A DNA stretch of 64,000 bases from Vibrio sp. B1FLJ16. GTDB taxonomy: Bacteria; Pseudomonadota; Gammaproteobacteria; Enterobacterales; Vibrionaceae. Location: assembly GCF_905175385.1 (NCBI RefSeq), contig NZ_HG992749.1, positions 124,001-188,000 on the forward strand, read 5' to 3'. Below are positions 1-9,758 of the stretch, piece by piece; within the stretch, counting starts at the first letter, position 1, and each line of letters starts with the position of its first letter. The position numbers and the translations under genes were made by a program. The notes below the pieces were generated by a model. That model ran no database searches and was not told the DNA's origin. It saw nothing but the letters and a program-made list of their open reading frames with translations.

Positions 1-2
1 CA

Positions 3-758
3 AACCTAGATCTGATCTACGGCTTACCGAAACAAACCAAAGATTCTTTTGCTAATACACTAGAAAAAGTGCTGGAAATGCAACCGGGTCGTCTGTCGGT
101 ATTTAACTACGCCCACATGCCACAGCTGTTTGCCGCTCAGCGAAAGATTAAAGATGAAGACCTGCCACAGGCTGAAGAAAAGATGGCGATTTTGCAAGAT
201 ACCATCGCGACGCTGACGGATGCGGGCTATCAGTTTATCGGTATGGACCACTTTGCTAAGCCAGATGACGAACTGGCAGTGGCACAACGTGAAGGAGTGT
301 TGCATCGCAACTTCCAGGGTTACACTACTCAGGGCGAATGTGATTTAGTTGGTTTCGGTGTATCTGCGATCTCAATGGTTGGTGACGCTTATGCACAGAA
401 CCAAAAAGAGCTAAAGAAATACTATGCTCAGGTGAACGATCTTCGCCATGCTCTGTGGAAAGGTGTTTCTCTGGACGCGGATGATTTACTCCGTCGTGAA
501 GTTATCAAGCAACTGATATGTAACTTTAAACTGGATAAAAAAGCCATTGAGGCAGAGTTTAAGGTTAAGTTCAGCCAGTACTTCAGAGAAGATTTAGAGT
601 TACTGCAAACCTTCATCAACGATGAGCTGGTGGAAGTGGATGATAACGAAATTCGTGTAACGCTGCGTGGTCGTCTGCTGATCCGTAATATCTGTATGAG
701 TTTCGATAAATACCTGCGTGCAAAAGCTAGACAGCAGCAGTTTTCGCGGGTTATCTAA
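3..758 (+). CDS. hemN: Oxygen-independent coproporphyrinogen III oxidase, C-terminal part
   Basis: The reading frame is open from the left edge, so the gene starts outside the window; about 251 C-terminal residues of a protein of usual length near 457 are present. HemN is a cytoplasmic radical SAM enzyme that decarboxylates coproporphyrinogen III to protoporphyrinogen IX when oxygen is absent (heme synthesis). The visible part begins at NLDLIYGLPKQT, contains the substrate-region motif GMDHFAKPDDELA and the segment NFQGYTT followed by a glycine-rich stretch, and ends in the HemN C-terminal helical domain. The cysteine motif that binds the iron-sulfur cluster lies upstream and cannot be checked. 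The frame recognised here extends upstream of the first in-frame ATG at 69. A bidirectional terminator follows. Identification is from recalled family similarity. Confidence 0.95.
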   Translation, partial: NLDLIYGLPKQTKDSFANTLEKVLEMQPGRLSVFNYAHMPQLFAAQRKIKDEDLPQAEEKMAILQDTIATLTDAGYQFIGMDHFAKPDDELAVAQREGVLHRNFQGYTTQGECDLVGFGVSAISMVGDAYAQNQKELKKYYAQVNDLRHALWKGVSLDADDLLRREVIKQLICNFKLDKKAIEAEFKVKFSQYFREDLELLQTFINDELVEVDDNEIRVTLRGRLLIRNICMSFDKYLRAKARQQQFSRVI

Positions 759-810
759 TTTTTACTTCGCTATTTCTGATCACTTATTTACTGTGATTGG
801 TATGAACATA

Positions 811-840
811 AAAAATGCCAGCAAATACTGGCATTTTTTG
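811..840. terminator. Bidirectional terminator between hemN and add
   Basis: Inverted repeat AAAAATGCCAG / CTGGCATTTTT with a short AT loop. It has A residues on the left and T residues on the right, so it can end transcription of hemN (plus) and add (minus). Both genes converge on it. Confidence 0.85.
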
Positions 841-855
841 TATTTTTACGCGCAA

Positions 856-1860
856 TTAAACGCGATCTTTTACTTTTTCTTTCAGCGCTGTTTTCTCAGC
901 GTCTGACAGGAACGCCAGCTCAAGGCCATTAATCTGTGCCTGACGGATCTGCTCCTGACTCAGACCTGCTGCTGGTGCTGCAACTTCGTATTCGTAAGGA
1001 AGCTCAATACCTTCCACTGCCGGGTCATCAGTATTAAGACACGCCAGTACGCCGTGTTCGAGGAATTGTTTCAGTGGGTGGTTCGCAAGCGATTCTACTG
1101 TGCTGGTCTGGATGTTTGATGTCAGGCAAGATTCAATACCAATGCGGTGTTCTGCCAGGTAATCCATCAGTTTAGGGTCTTCAATCGCTTTTACACCATG
1201 GCCGATACGTGTTGCGCCTAGCTTATTGATTGCCTGCCACATGCTTTCTGCGCCAGCGGCTTCGCCAGCGTGCACGGTGACGTTAAGTCCAGCATCATTT
1301 ACTTGTTTAAAGTGAGAAACAAAACGGTCACCCGGCTGGCCCAGTTCGTCACCGGCAAGGTCAACGGCCACAATGTGGTCCTTCTGACTAAGAATGGCAT
1401 CAAGCTCCTGTTGGCACGCATCGGTACCGAACGTACGGCTCATGATTCCGATAAGGTTAGCTTTCACACCGAAATCACGCATACCAGCCTGAACACCATC
1501 AACAACGGCTTCCACCACACCAGCAACTGGCAGTTTGTGTTTCATTGCCATGTAGTAAGGTGAGAAACGCAGCTCTGCGTAATCAATCTGAGCGTTGAGT
1601 GCGTCTTCAACGTTTTCATAAGCGACACGGCGGCATGCGTCTAAATCACCAAGTACGGCAACGCCCCAGTCAAGCTTAGAAAGGAAAGCAACAAGAGAAG
1701 GTTCCGCTTCGACAATTTGAACGTGTGGAGTTAAAGATTCGATGTCGTACGCAGGCAGAGCAACACCAAACTTCTGGCCAAGCTCAAGAATGGTCTTAGT
1801 ACGAATGTTACCGTCAAGATGGCGGTGCAAATCAGTGAGAGGAAGATTCTTAGTTATCAT
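856..1860 (-). CDS. add: Adenosine deaminase
   Basis: Cytoplasmic zinc hydrolase that converts adenosine (and deoxyadenosine) to inosine in purine salvage. The start at 1860 gives 334 residues, the usual length, and places the metal-binding HRH motif (H12 and H14, in [11 protein letters not shown]) near the N-terminus; an in-frame upstream ATG at 1899 would only add 13 residues with no family likeness. H197 in VTVHAGE and D278 of NTDDP are further conserved metal or catalytic residues, and the SRTFG and RIGHG segments are present. The gene is single, with a shared terminator downstream and a 10-bp inverted repeat upstream. All key residues look intact. Confidence 0.95.
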   Translation of the reverse strand: MITKNLPLTDLHRHLDGNIRTKTILELGQKFGVALPAYDIESLTPHVQIVEAEPSLVAFLSKLDWGVAVLGDLDACRRVAYENVEDALNAQIDYAELRFSPYYMAMKHKLPVAGVVEAVVDGVQAGMRDFGVKANLIGIMSRTFGTDACQQELDAILSQKDHIVAVDLAGDELGQPGDRFVSHFKQVNDAGLNVTVHAGEAAGAESMWQAINKLGATRIGHGVKAIEDPKLMDYLAEHRIGIESCLTSNIQTSTVESLANHPLKQFLEHGVLACLNTDDPAVEGIELPYEYEVAAPAAGLSQEQIRQAQINGLELAFLSDAEKTALKEKVKDRV

Positions 1861-1939
1861 TATGTCGATCCGGATAGTTAGAACAGGAACAAGCCCCAAA
1901 CATTATCTGTGACAATCATTGGGTAAAGATGCAGTGCTA

Positions 1940-1973
1940 ATATCAGCAATAAGGATGAGGCAGTTGCTGATAT
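1940..1973. repeat. Inverted repeat upstream of add
   Basis: Perfect 10-bp arms ATATCAGCAA (1940-1949) and TTGCTGATAT (1964-1973) separated by 14 bases, about 80 bases upstream of the add start. There is no T-run, so an operator or transcript hairpin fits better than a terminator. The regulator is unknown. Confidence 0.4.
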
Positions 1974-2048
1974 AGGTATAAGTATAATTAACAGGTTAGT
2001 CGATTGTCAGTAGAGTATGATGAGGAAATCAACGATTCTCGCTCTTTT

Positions 2049-4595
2049 CTACTTCATGTTAACTAAATGTGTTGGCCATTCTTCCAGCGGCATCGGACGG
2101 TTGTAATAGTAGCCTTGCACCTGATGACAGCCTATTGAACGCAGTAATTCAGCTTGTGTGCTGTTTTCTACACCTTCGGCGACGACGGTCGTTTTCAGAC
2201 CGGCTGTAATATTGATGACAGCGGCCACGACAGAACTATCCAGATTTTCTTTGGTTAACTGGTTGATAAATGTACGGTCTATTTTCAGGCACGTAAATGG
2301 TAGGGAGTGTAAATAACCCAGTGATGAGTAGCCGGTACCGAAGTCATCTATCGCAATACCGATACCCATATCACGCAGCTTATTCATGTTGTCGAGAGTT
2401 GTCGGTGCGCTGTCAACGATACGCGATTCCGTGATCTCCAGTGTCAGGTTGCTCGCGGGTAATTGAGTCATCTTCAGAACTCGGATAACGCTATCGACAA
2501 AGTCAGGCCATGATAACTGGTTGACGGAGATGTTTACATGTAACTGGAAATCCGACGGCCACCGCTTTTGGGCGATTGCCTTATAGGTATCCTGGCATGC
2601 TTGTAACAGAATTTGCTGACCTATTGCTTTGATCGTGCCGCTATCTTCTGCGACTGGAATAAAATCTAGGGGAGATACCATTCCGGACTCACTGTCCCAA
2701 CGCGCGAGTGCTTCAGCTCCGCAGACATTGCCGGTTGTCAGGTCGATGATTGGTTGATAATGAGGGATGAACTCCCGGTTCTGTATCCCGGTTTGGATCT
2801 TAGTCACCATCTGAGTACGGAATTTAGAGGCGCTTGCAAGCTCCGGAGTGTAGTGACAGACTTTTGTAAGCGTATTTTGTTTTGCATGACTCAGCGCAAT
2901 GCTGGCGTTACGCAGCAGTAGCGACATGTCCTCTCCGTGTTTGGCTTGTACAATACCAAGGGAGATTTTCATGATTACGGCTTCTTCTTGAGTAATAAAC
3001 GGGGTCGAAAATACCTGCATCAAACGACGTGCGGTCAGCCTAATTTCATCACTGCTTTGTTCATGAGGGACAAAAATAGCGAATTCATCTCCGCCGATTC
3101 TGGCCAGAAGTGTGTCACTCTGGAACTGTTGTTTGAGCCTCTCTGCGATGTCTATCAGCAGCTGATCACCACTTTGATGGCCTGCACTGTCATTGATATC
3201 CCTAAATCTGTTGATACCAAGCAAGTAGAGCGTTCCCTGACAGTGGCAGAGCTGATTGTCACACATGTCTACCAATCCTTGGCGGCTGTATAGACGAGTG
3301 AGTGAGTCATATACCAGTTGGTCCCGTAAAGCGTTGAACGATGTTTTCAGGTTGGCTGCCATTTCATTAAACGCTTGAACGAGAGTGGTTGTCTCATACA
3401 CGTGACCGGACTTTGGTATGCTGCTGTTCCAGTCTCCTTTAGCGAGGCGCAGCGCCGCTGCCGCGGTGTTATTGATTGGCTGAATCGCTCTGTTGAATAT
3501 CGCCCAGTAAATGGCGATGCCGATTAAACTGACAATAATACCAACGAACCAACTTGTTTCCTGGTTGCCTGGCAGCATACCGAGTAGGTCCGCCTCAGGT
3601 ATGGAAGTACCGATAAACCAGTTAAGACCGTTTGGGTCTGTGTACGGCGTGAGTCGGTTAAAAATACGCTGGCCTTCGTGTTCAATTGAAAAGGTGTATG
3701 GTCGGGCGGTATTAAAGAGATCTAAGGAACGGGCGCGGCCTGCGCTGACCTGAATGATCGGGTCGGTACTTTCGGAGGCAAACAGACGCTGACCTTTATC
3801 TGAGAAGCGCGTACCCCAGGAAATGACGCTACCTGAGCCGGAATGCGCAACCAGACGATGATCCTGATCCATAATAAACACCGTGGCTTTAGTGCTTTTG
3901 GCAATCTCGCGCAGAAACTGATTAAACGTATTTAGGCGGATATCGGTCACCAGTACACCGGCCAGTTTTTGTTTCAGGTAAACCGGAGCCATGGCAGACA
4001 GGGTAATATCCTGACGTTCATCGGCATTACTGTAGATACCTGACCAGGCAGACTTATTACTATTGACCACAGGCTCGTACCAGGGGCGCGTTCGGGGGTC
4101 GTAAGAGGTAATAACGGAGCGTATATCGTCACTGACATGACTGGTCCCGTAGATGACCAGTTTATTATCAGTTTGCTGGTTTTGAAGCATTAAGGTGTAT
4201 TGATCAGACGGTTCGCGGCGAAACCCGGTAAAGTCGCCGTTTTCTGTGCCAAATGCTATGACAGCCAGCTGCGGGATCGAACTGTACAACGTTTTAAACG
4301 TACTCAGCAGGTACGCTTTAATTCCGTCAGATTCGATGAAATGAGGCGCATTGTGATGATTGACGTTGTGAGCGAGCGTGTTAACCGCAGTAAATGGCTC
4401 CTGCAGAAAGCCGTCGAGTCGTTCGTGGACACTTTCAGTTAAAACCGATAGCTGCTTATCGCTGATATCGGTCACCACCGCTTCATAGCTCTGTTTCTGG
4501 ACGTAGACCATTACACCGATAGACAGCAGGAAAATCATCACAAACGGGATGAGAACAGCGGTGCGTAGTGTAATCTGATTCGTAACAGTCGACAT
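2049..4595 (-). CDS. Membrane GGDEF-EAL c-di-GMP enzyme with dCache sensor
   Basis: Inner-membrane signalling protein of 848 residues. Order: N-terminal transmembrane helix (about 12-31), periplasmic double-Cache domain (about 40-330), second transmembrane helix (about 350-372), HAMP, GGDEF (about 430-595) and EAL (about 605-845). The cyclase motif is intact (RIGGDEFAIF) and so is the phosphodiesterase signature (GAEALARWD, DDFGTGYSSL, and the loop following it), so either or both activities are possible. In the Cache domain the string SYDPRTRPWYEPV followed by a Tyr 15 residues after the WY tyrosine resembles the amino-acid-binding dCache_1AA pattern (Tyr, Arg, Trp, Tyr, Tyr), with a later Asp in VLVTDIRLN. 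The gene follows ntrC on the same strand after 91 bases, so co-transcription is possible. Ligand and net activity are inferred. Confidence 0.88.
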   Translation of the reverse strand: MSTVTNQITLRTAVLIPFVMIFLLSIGVMVYVQKQSYEAVVTDISDKQLSVLTESVHERLDGFLQEPFTAVNTLAHNVNHHNAPHFIESDGIKAYLLSTFKTLYSSIPQLAVIAFGTENGDFTGFRREPSDQYTLMLQNQQTDNKLVIYGTSHVSDDIRSVITSYDPRTRPWYEPVVNSNKSAWSGIYSNADERQDITLSAMAPVYLKQKLAGVLVTDIRLNTFNQFLREIAKSTKATVFIMDQDHRLVAHSGSGSVISWGTRFSDKGQRLFASESTDPIIQVSAGRARSLDLFNTARPYTFSIEHEGQRIFNRLTPYTDPNGLNWFIGTSIPEADLLGMLPGNQETSWFVGIIVSLIGIAIYWAIFNRAIQPINNTAAAALRLAKGDWNSSIPKSGHVYETTTLVQAFNEMAANLKTSFNALRDQLVYDSLTRLYSRQGLVDMCDNQLCHCQGTLYLLGINRFRDINDSAGHQSGDQLLIDIAERLKQQFQSDTLLARIGGDEFAIFVPHEQSSDEIRLTARRLMQVFSTPFITQEEAVIMKISLGIVQAKHGEDMSLLLRNASIALSHAKQNTLTKVCHYTPELASASKFRTQMVTKIQTGIQNREFIPHYQPIIDLTTGNVCGAEALARWDSESGMVSPLDFIPVAEDSGTIKAIGQQILLQACQDTYKAIAQKRWPSDFQLHVNISVNQLSWPDFVDSVIRVLKMTQLPASNLTLEITESRIVDSAPTTLDNMNKLRDMGIGIAIDDFGTGYSSLGYLHSLPFTCLKIDRTFINQLTKENLDSSVVAAVINITAGLKTTVVAEGVENSTQAELLRSIGCHQVQGYYYNRPMPLEEWPTHLVNMK

Positions 4596-4686
4596 TGCCT
4601 AATCACAAGAAGGGTGGTGCGCCATTATTGTACTGATACGTTTGTTAATATCGGATGACAGTCATGCTGCATTATTAATCAAACCG

Positions 4687-6090
4687 TCAGTACAACTCCT
4701 TTAACTTTCTGGTGAGCGTGTTCCTTCCCCACCCTAATACTTTAGCGGCATCTTGCTTGTGACCTTTAGTGTGTTCTAGCGCGGCTTCTAATAAAATACG
4801 CTCAAATTCTGGTAATGCGTAAGAAAGCAGTTCTTTATCTCCTGCAGCCAGTGATTGACGCGCCCAGTCCGCCAATTGTTCTTGCCAACTGCCTTGTGTT
4901 GAATCAGCGATGCTTTTCTTTTCTTGAAGTAATTCAGAAGGTAAGTCATTAGGTAATACTTCACTGCCACTTGCCATCACTGTCAGCCAGCGACAGATGT
5001 TCTCCAGCTGACGTACGTTACCCGGCCAATCCAGGCGATTGAGGATCTCAACGGTAGACGGGTGCAGTGTTTTGGTCTCGACTCCGAGCTCATCTGCGGC
5101 ACGGATAAGGAAGTGCTGGGTCAGTTTCTCGATGTCTTGTTTGCGCTCACGAAGGGCCGGGATTTGTACACGGATGACATTCAGGCGGTGGAATAAGTCT
5201 TCACGGAAATCACCTTCATGCACCAGCCTTTCCAAGTTCTGGTGAGTTGCGGCAACGATACGGACATCGACACTGATTGGCGAATGCCCGCCAACACGGT
5301 AGAACTGACCATCTGCCAGAACACGCAACAAACGAGTCTGAATATCCAGTGGCATGTCACCGATTTCATCCAGAAACAGTGTACCGCCATTAGCCTGTTC
5401 GAAACGTCCCTGACGAACACTGTTCGCGCCGGTAAATGCACCTTTCTCATGGCCAAACAGTTCTGATTCGATCAAATCTTTCGGGATTGCCGCCATATTA
5501 AGCGCTATGAATGGTTTGCTCGAGCGCGGGCTATGACGGTGCAAGGCATGAGCAACAAGCTCTTTACCCGTACCGGATTCACCATTGATTAATACGGAGA
5601 TTGAAGAGCGGGACAGACGACCGATAGCACGAAAGACTTCCTGCATCGCTGGCGCTTCACCGATGATCTCTGGCGTTGCTGCCGGAATGTCCTCTGGTGC
5701 CAGTTGCACGCGTTTGTTTTCATGGCTGTGAGCGATTGCTCGTTCTACCAAAGTTAGCGTTTCATCAATATCAAACGGCTTAGGCAGATACTCAAATGCC
5801 CCTTTCTGATATGCGTTAACCGCTGCATCTAAATCAGAGTGAGCCGTCATAATGATCACAGGCAGATCGGGGTAATCACGCTGCACCTGTTTTAGCAGTT
5901 CCAGACCGTCGATACCGGGCATGCGAATATCAGAAACCAGAACATCGGGAACTTCCCGTTCTAGTGCCATTAATACGCTTTCCCCATCAGCGTAGGTTTC
6001 GCACTTTATGTTGGCTGAAGAGAGGGTTTTTTCCATCACCCAGCGAATTGAACTGTCGTCATCAACGACCCAAACATATCCTTTACTCAT
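4687..6090 (-). CDS. ntrC: Nitrogen regulation response regulator NtrC
   Basis: Cytoplasmic sigma-54-dependent activator, 467 residues. Receiver domain 1-120 with phospho-acceptor D54 (VSDIRMPG) and K104; AAA+ domain about 140-370 with Walker A GESGTGKE (170-177), the sigma-54 contact loop GAFTGA (217-222) and Walker B-like TLFLDEIGD; C-terminal Fis-type helix-turn-helix ending in NTLTRKLKELY. When phosphorylated by NtrB under nitrogen limitation it activates glnA and other nitrogen genes. It lies 57 bases downstream of ntrB and is very likely in the same transcript. NtrC-like half-sites upstream of glnA in this window are its expected targets. Confidence 0.96.
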   Translation of the reverse strand: MSKGYVWVVDDDSSIRWVMEKTLSSANIKCETYADGESVLMALEREVPDVLVSDIRMPGIDGLELLKQVQRDYPDLPVIIMTAHSDLDAAVNAYQKGAFEYLPKPFDIDETLTLVERAIAHSHENKRVQLAPEDIPAATPEIIGEAPAMQEVFRAIGRLSRSSISVLINGESGTGKELVAHALHRHSPRSSKPFIALNMAAIPKDLIESELFGHEKGAFTGANSVRQGRFEQANGGTLFLDEIGDMPLDIQTRLLRVLADGQFYRVGGHSPISVDVRIVAATHQNLERLVHEGDFREDLFHRLNVIRVQIPALRERKQDIEKLTQHFLIRAADELGVETKTLHPSTVEILNRLDWPGNVRQLENICRWLTVMASGSEVLPNDLPSELLQEKKSIADSTQGSWQEQLADWARQSLAAGDKELLSYALPEFERILLEAALEHTKGHKQDAAKVLGWGRNTLTRKLKELY

Positions 6091-6147
6091 CTACTAGTCC
6101 TTGCAGCAAATCCGTAAACTGACACAAAGCGGAAAGCTTTTACTTGG

Positions 6148-7194
6148 TCAGATCGGCAAATAAATTGTGAAATTGGTGTGGCCGGGCCAGCTCTCAACAT
6201 CGATTTTTCCGTTGTGCTGGTCGATCAGGTTTTGGGAAATAGACAGTCCGAGTCCGGTACCGCCTTCTCGGCCACTAACCATTGGGTAAAACAGGGTGTC
6301 TTGTAATTCGGGCGGGATGCCAGGCCCGTTATCTGTTATCTCAATACGCGCGGCCAGTTTGCAGCGTTTTCCGTGGATATTGGCCTGATGCACCGTTCTG
6401 GTGCGAATGGTGATAACACCGTGCTCCTGAGGGGCGAGAATTTGTGCCGCGTTGCTGACGATGTTCAGCATGGCTTGTTCGATCTGATCGGCATCCATCA
6501 GAATTTCTGGCAGGCTTGGATCATAATCGCGCTCAATGAGGATCGAGTTCTGGGACTCTAACTCGACGAGCTGGCGTACTTTCTCCAGAACCTGATGCAG
6601 GTTTTCCTGGGTTTTTTTGCCTGGTTTTTGCGGACCAAGCAGACGGTCGACCAAAGCTCTCAAACGATCAGCCTGTTCGATAATAATGTGGGTGTATTCT
6701 GTTAATGAAGGCTCAGGCAGCATTTTTTCCAAAAGCTGCGCCGCTCCCCGCAATCCACCGAGTGGATTTTTAATTTCATGCGCCAGGCCTCGAACCAGCA
6801 ACTTGGCTGCTTGCTGCTGCGCGTGCTGGTTAAGCTCTTGCGTCAGTCGGCGCTGCTGGTCAATTTTTCGCATTTCTACCAGTAGCATGAGCTGCTTTTC
6901 CCACGTGATCGGGCTGACGGTAACTTCCAGCATTAACGGCTTGCCGTCGACGATAAAAGTGACATCACTGTCCGTGATACACTGACCACTTTGTAGTGGC
7001 TGGGTGAGCAGTGCTAAATCCATTGAGGCATGCTGGATTAGCTGAGACAGAGACTGCTCGACAATGCGTTTAGCACTTTGTGAAAACAACAGCTCCGCTG
7101 CCGGATTGGCATAGCGGATTGCCAGACCATCATCGAGAATCAGCGTTGCGGTGACCATATTGTTGAGAATGGCACTAGAGAGATTGGTATCCAC
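6148..7194 (-). CDS. ntrB: Nitrogen regulation sensor histidine kinase NtrB
   Basis: Cytoplasmic two-component kinase/phosphatase of 348 residues that controls NtrC in response to the PII protein. N-terminal PAS domain (about 8-110), dimerisation and phospho-acceptor helix with H139 in [15 protein letters not shown], then a HATPase domain with the N box (LNIVSNAAQ), the G1 box (DNGPGIP) and the G2 box ([10 protein letters not shown]). There are no transmembrane helices, as usual for NtrB. ntrC follows directly. The 130 bases upstream contain a terminator-like hairpin that may separate it from the DUF4124 gene. Confidence 0.95.
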   Translation of the reverse strand: MDTNLSSAILNNMVTATLILDDGLAIRYANPAAELLFSQSAKRIVEQSLSQLIQHASMDLALLTQPLQSGQCITDSDVTFIVDGKPLMLEVTVSPITWEKQLMLLVEMRKIDQQRRLTQELNQHAQQQAAKLLVRGLAHEIKNPLGGLRGAAQLLEKMLPEPSLTEYTHIIIEQADRLRALVDRLLGPQKPGKKTQENLHQVLEKVRQLVELESQNSILIERDYDPSLPEILMDADQIEQAMLNIVSNAAQILAPQEHGVITIRTRTVHQANIHGKRCKLAARIEITDNGPGIPPELQDTLFYPMVSGREGGTGLGLSISQNLIDQHNGKIDVESWPGHTNFTIYLPI

Positions 7195-7278
7195 ATTACG
7201 TCCTTGTTTGCGTTAAAATCGTGCGACGCACAATAATGGTGCAATAGAACATTGAGTATGGCGAATAAACCTCAGAAG

Positions 7279-7318
7279 AAAAAGTGAAAAGCGCCGTTGA
7301 AGTGCGATTTTTTCACCT
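7279..7318. terminator. Terminator-like hairpin between DUF4124 gene and ntrB
   Basis: Imperfect inverted repeat with arms GTGAAAAGCGC and GTGCGATTTTTTCAC and flanking A/T runs. It lies just past the DUF4124 stop codon and could limit read-through into ntrB. Strength not assessed. Confidence 0.45.
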
Positions 7319-7324
7319 AATATT

Positions 7325-7903
7325 CTAATTTGCCCCTTTTACGCTCGGCTTGATACTTGCTCTATGTAAATGCACCGTTATAGGGCTAGTAGATGCAATA
7401 AGCTTGCCGCTTCTCTTAGCGTGAACAGAAAGAGTGTGCGCGCCTCGGTCAATATTACTGAGTTGCCAGGTCGTGCTGTTTTGAGGGGCGCCATAAGGGG
7501 TACCATCAAGTATCAGTTGCAGTTGCTCGCCGATACCAAGCTTGCGGTTCAGTTCAAGCTGAATGCTAATCAAACCACGATTGCTGCGAATCGTCTCTCC
7601 GTGTTGCGGACTTTGAATGGTGAGTTTTAAAGGCAGCGGTTTCTCACTTTGAGTCGCGGGAATCTCTTCTGGTTCCTCGGCGCTGTCTTGCGGAACGAGA
7701 GATTCGGTGCTTTCCACTTTCGGGGCAGGAGCAGCAGCTTTTAAATTGGGCAGGGCGATAGCTTTAGCGCCTTGATTGGGAGTGTCGCTGAAGTGCATGA
7801 CGCCGTCTTTATCGACCCAGGTATAAGCGACTTGCGCAGATACAAGCGGGACTACGAGTACGCTGCTAAGAGCGAACATAGATGTAATAAGCTGAACTTT
7901 CAT
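7325..7903 (-). CDS. DUF4124 domain protein, exported
   Basis: Protein of 192 residues with a clear signal peptide (about 1-23, ending VSAQ), so probably periplasmic or envelope-associated. The N-terminal mature region VAYTWVDKDGVMHFSDTPNQGAKAI carries the WVD.dG..hFsD.P pattern that defines DUF4124. The middle (about 65-90) is rich in Glu, Pro and Ala, and the C-terminal part (about 95-185) looks like a beta-sandwich with LTIQSPQHGETIRSN and GAHTLSVHAK segments. Function is not known. It sits between glnA and ntrB, a position that is a common Vibrio arrangement, but nothing in its sequence shows a role in nitrogen control. Confidence 0.8.
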   Translation of the reverse strand: MKVQLITSMFALSSVLVVPLVSAQVAYTWVDKDGVMHFSDTPNQGAKAIALPNLKAAAPAPKVESTESLVPQDSAEEPEEIPATQSEKPLPLKLTIQSPQHGETIRSNRGLISIQLELNRKLGIGEQLQLILDGTPYGAPQNSTTWQLSNIDRGAHTLSVHAKRSGKLIASTSPITVHLHRASIKPSVKGAN

Positions 7904-8028
7904 TGCTCACCTTTTTGTATGGTAGTTTCACGTTTTAATCGCTTAGCTCTTTGATCTGCAAATGAAAAGAGACTAATCGTATTTTAGTTATACCCTCATG
8001 TTAAACGGCTATTCCTGACTGGCGAATA

Positions 8029-8058
8029 CAAAAAAGGCCCGCCTGCGAGGCGAGCCTA
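8029..8058 (-). terminator. Terminator of glnA
   Basis: Read on the minus strand the stem AGGCTCGCC / GGCGGGCCT closes a short loop and is followed by seven T residues. A second hairpin with ACTGTGT / ACACAGT arms overlaps the region right after the stop codon. Confidence 0.85.
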
Positions 8059-8098
8059 ATATTTTGTTACTGTGTTTACATTTTACACAGTGTTAACC

Positions 8099-9508
8099 TT
8101 ACACAGAGTAGTAAAGTTCGAACTCAAGTGGGTGAGTTGCCATGTTGATGCGCTCAACATCTTTAGACTTAAGTGCGATGTAAGAATCGATAAAGTCATC
8201 AGAGAATACGCCACCAGCGGTTAGGAACTCACGATCTTCGTTTAGTGCATTCAGAGCAACTTCTAGAGACTCAGCAACTTTTGGAATCTCTGCCGCTTCT
8301 TCAGCAGGTAGGTCGTAAAGGTCTTTATCCATCGCTTCTCCCGGGTGGATCTTGTTCTTGATACCGTCAAGACCAGCCATTAGAAGAGAAGCAAACGCTA
8401 GGTATGGGTTCGCAGCTGGATCTGGGAAACGAGCTTCGATACGACGTGCTTTAGGGCTAGGTACCACTGGGATACGGATAGAAGCAGAACGGTTACGCGC
8501 AGAGTAAGCTAGCATAACTGGCGCTTCGAAGCCTGGTACAAGACGCTTGTACGAGTTAGTTGATGGGTTAGCAAATGCGTTGATTGCACGAGCGTGTTTG
8601 ATGATACCACCGATGTAGTAAAGTGCAGTTTCAGACAGACCGCCGTACTTATCGCCAGCGAACAGGTTTACACCGTCTTTTGCTAGAGATTGGTGAACGT
8701 GCATACCAGAACCGTTGTCGCCAACTAGTGGTTTAGGCATGAATGTCGCTGTTTTACCAAATGCGTGTGCAACGTTGTGTACAACGTACTTGTAGATTTG
8801 GATTTCGTCAGCTTTGCTAGTTAGCGTATTGAAGCGAGTTGCGATTTCGTTCTGACCCGCAGTTGCTACTTCGTGGTGGTGTGCTTCAACTACCAGACCC
8901 ATCTCTTCCATGATCAGACACATTGCAGAACGGATGTCTTGAGAAGAGTCAACAGGAGCTACTGGGAAGTAACCGCCTTTAACGCCTGGACGGTGACCTT
9001 TGTTACCACCTTCGATTTCAGAACCTGTATTCCACGCCGCTTCTACGTCGTCAATCTTGAAGAAAGAACCTGACATGTCGTTTGAGTATTTAACGTCGTC
9101 AAACAGGAAGAACTCTGGCTCTGGGCCAACAAGAACAGTGTCTGCGATACCAGTAGAGCGCATGTAGTCTTCAGCGCGTTTTGCGATAGAGCGAGGGTCA
9201 CGGTCGTAACCTTGCATTGTCGCAGGCTCTAGGATGTCACAACGGATGTTTAGCGTTGCGTCTTCTGTGAACGGGTCAAGGACAGCTGAAGATGCGTCTG
9301 GCATCATCACCATGTCTGATTCGTTGATACCTTTCCAGCCAGCAACTGATGAACCATCGAACATTTTACCTTCTTCGAAGAAGTCTGCATCGACTTGGTG
9401 AGCAGGAATCGAAATGTGCTGCTCTTTACCTTTTGTATCTGTGAAGCGTAGGTCAACAAACTTAACTTCGTTTTCTTGGATCAGCGATAGAACGTTTTCT
9501 ACTGACAT
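8099..9508 (-). CDS. glnA: Glutamine synthetase, type I
   Basis: Cytoplasmic dodecameric enzyme that joins glutamate and ammonia to glutamine with ATP, the main ammonia assimilation step. 469 residues, the usual length. Visible signatures: [30 protein letters not shown] in the active site, [10 protein letters not shown], and NRSASIRIP. Tyr398 in MDKDLYDLP is the adenylylation site, so the enzyme is of the class regulated by GlnE. Transcription from a sigma-54 promoter about 105-115 bases upstream of the start codon is predicted, activated by NtrC. A strong terminator follows. Confidence 0.98.
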   Translation of the reverse strand: MSVENVLSLIQENEVKFVDLRFTDTKGKEQHISIPAHQVDADFFEEGKMFDGSSVAGWKGINESDMVMMPDASSAVLDPFTEDATLNIRCDILEPATMQGYDRDPRSIAKRAEDYMRSTGIADTVLVGPEPEFFLFDDVKYSNDMSGSFFKIDDVEAAWNTGSEIEGGNKGHRPGVKGGYFPVAPVDSSQDIRSAMCLIMEEMGLVVEAHHHEVATAGQNEIATRFNTLTSKADEIQIYKYVVHNVAHAFGKTATFMPKPLVGDNGSGMHVHQSLAKDGVNLFAGDKYGGLSETALYYIGGIIKHARAINAFANPSTNSYKRLVPGFEAPVMLAYSARNRSASIRIPVVPSPKARRIEARFPDPAANPYLAFASLLMAGLDGIKNKIHPGEAMDKDLYDLPAEEAAEIPKVAESLEVALNALNEDREFLTAGGVFSDDFIDSYIALKSKDVERINMATHPLEFELYYSV

Positions 9509-9621
9509 CTTGGATAACCTCCAGTGTTAAATAAGCGGTAAAAGTTCGATTTATGAACTATTCGTTAAATACGGCATTGATTAATCAAACTAACTTTCAT
9601 TAACCGATGCTGTTTTATCTA

Positions 9622-9639
9622 AAGCTAAAAGCGTGCCAA
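9622..9639 (-). promoter_or_regulatory. Sigma-54 promoter of glnA
   Basis: On the minus strand the sequence TTGGCACGCTTTTAGCTTT fits the -24/-12 pattern (TGGCAC, five bases, then TTGC-like TAGC) and closely resembles the enteric glnAp2 promoter as I recall it. The transcript would start near 9612, leaving a leader of about 100 bases before glnA. NtrC-like sites lie 50-120 bases upstream. Confidence 0.85.
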
Positions 9640-9686
9640 AAAAAATATCTCATTAATTTCAATGAATTGTAATTTTTGACGCTAGT

Positions 9687-9758
9687 TTGGTGCAAGCTGT
9701 TGCACCAAAATGATCCCTTGGTGCGCCCTTGTGGTGCAAATTGATTTTATTGCACCAC
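9687..9758. promoter_or_regulatory. NtrC-like operator cluster upstream of glnA
   Basis: Two perfect 9-bp inverted repeats: TTGGTGCAA (9687-9695) with TTGCACCAA (9700-9708), and GTGGTGCAA (9731-9739) with TTGCACCAC (9750-9758), plus a lone TTGGTGCG (9718-9725). Each half matches the GCACC/GGTGC half-site of NtrC. The spacing inside the repeats (half-sites facing outward) differs from the standard compact NtrC site, so exact dimer pairing is unclear. Confidence 0.65.

Noticed and set aside
718..906. Plus-strand open frame across the hemN terminator
   Set aside because: It crosses a terminator hairpin and two gene ends in another frame.
7325..7903. DUF4124 gene as a nitrogen regulator because of its place between glnA and ntrB
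   Set aside because: It is an exported protein with no regulatory domain; position alone is not evidence.
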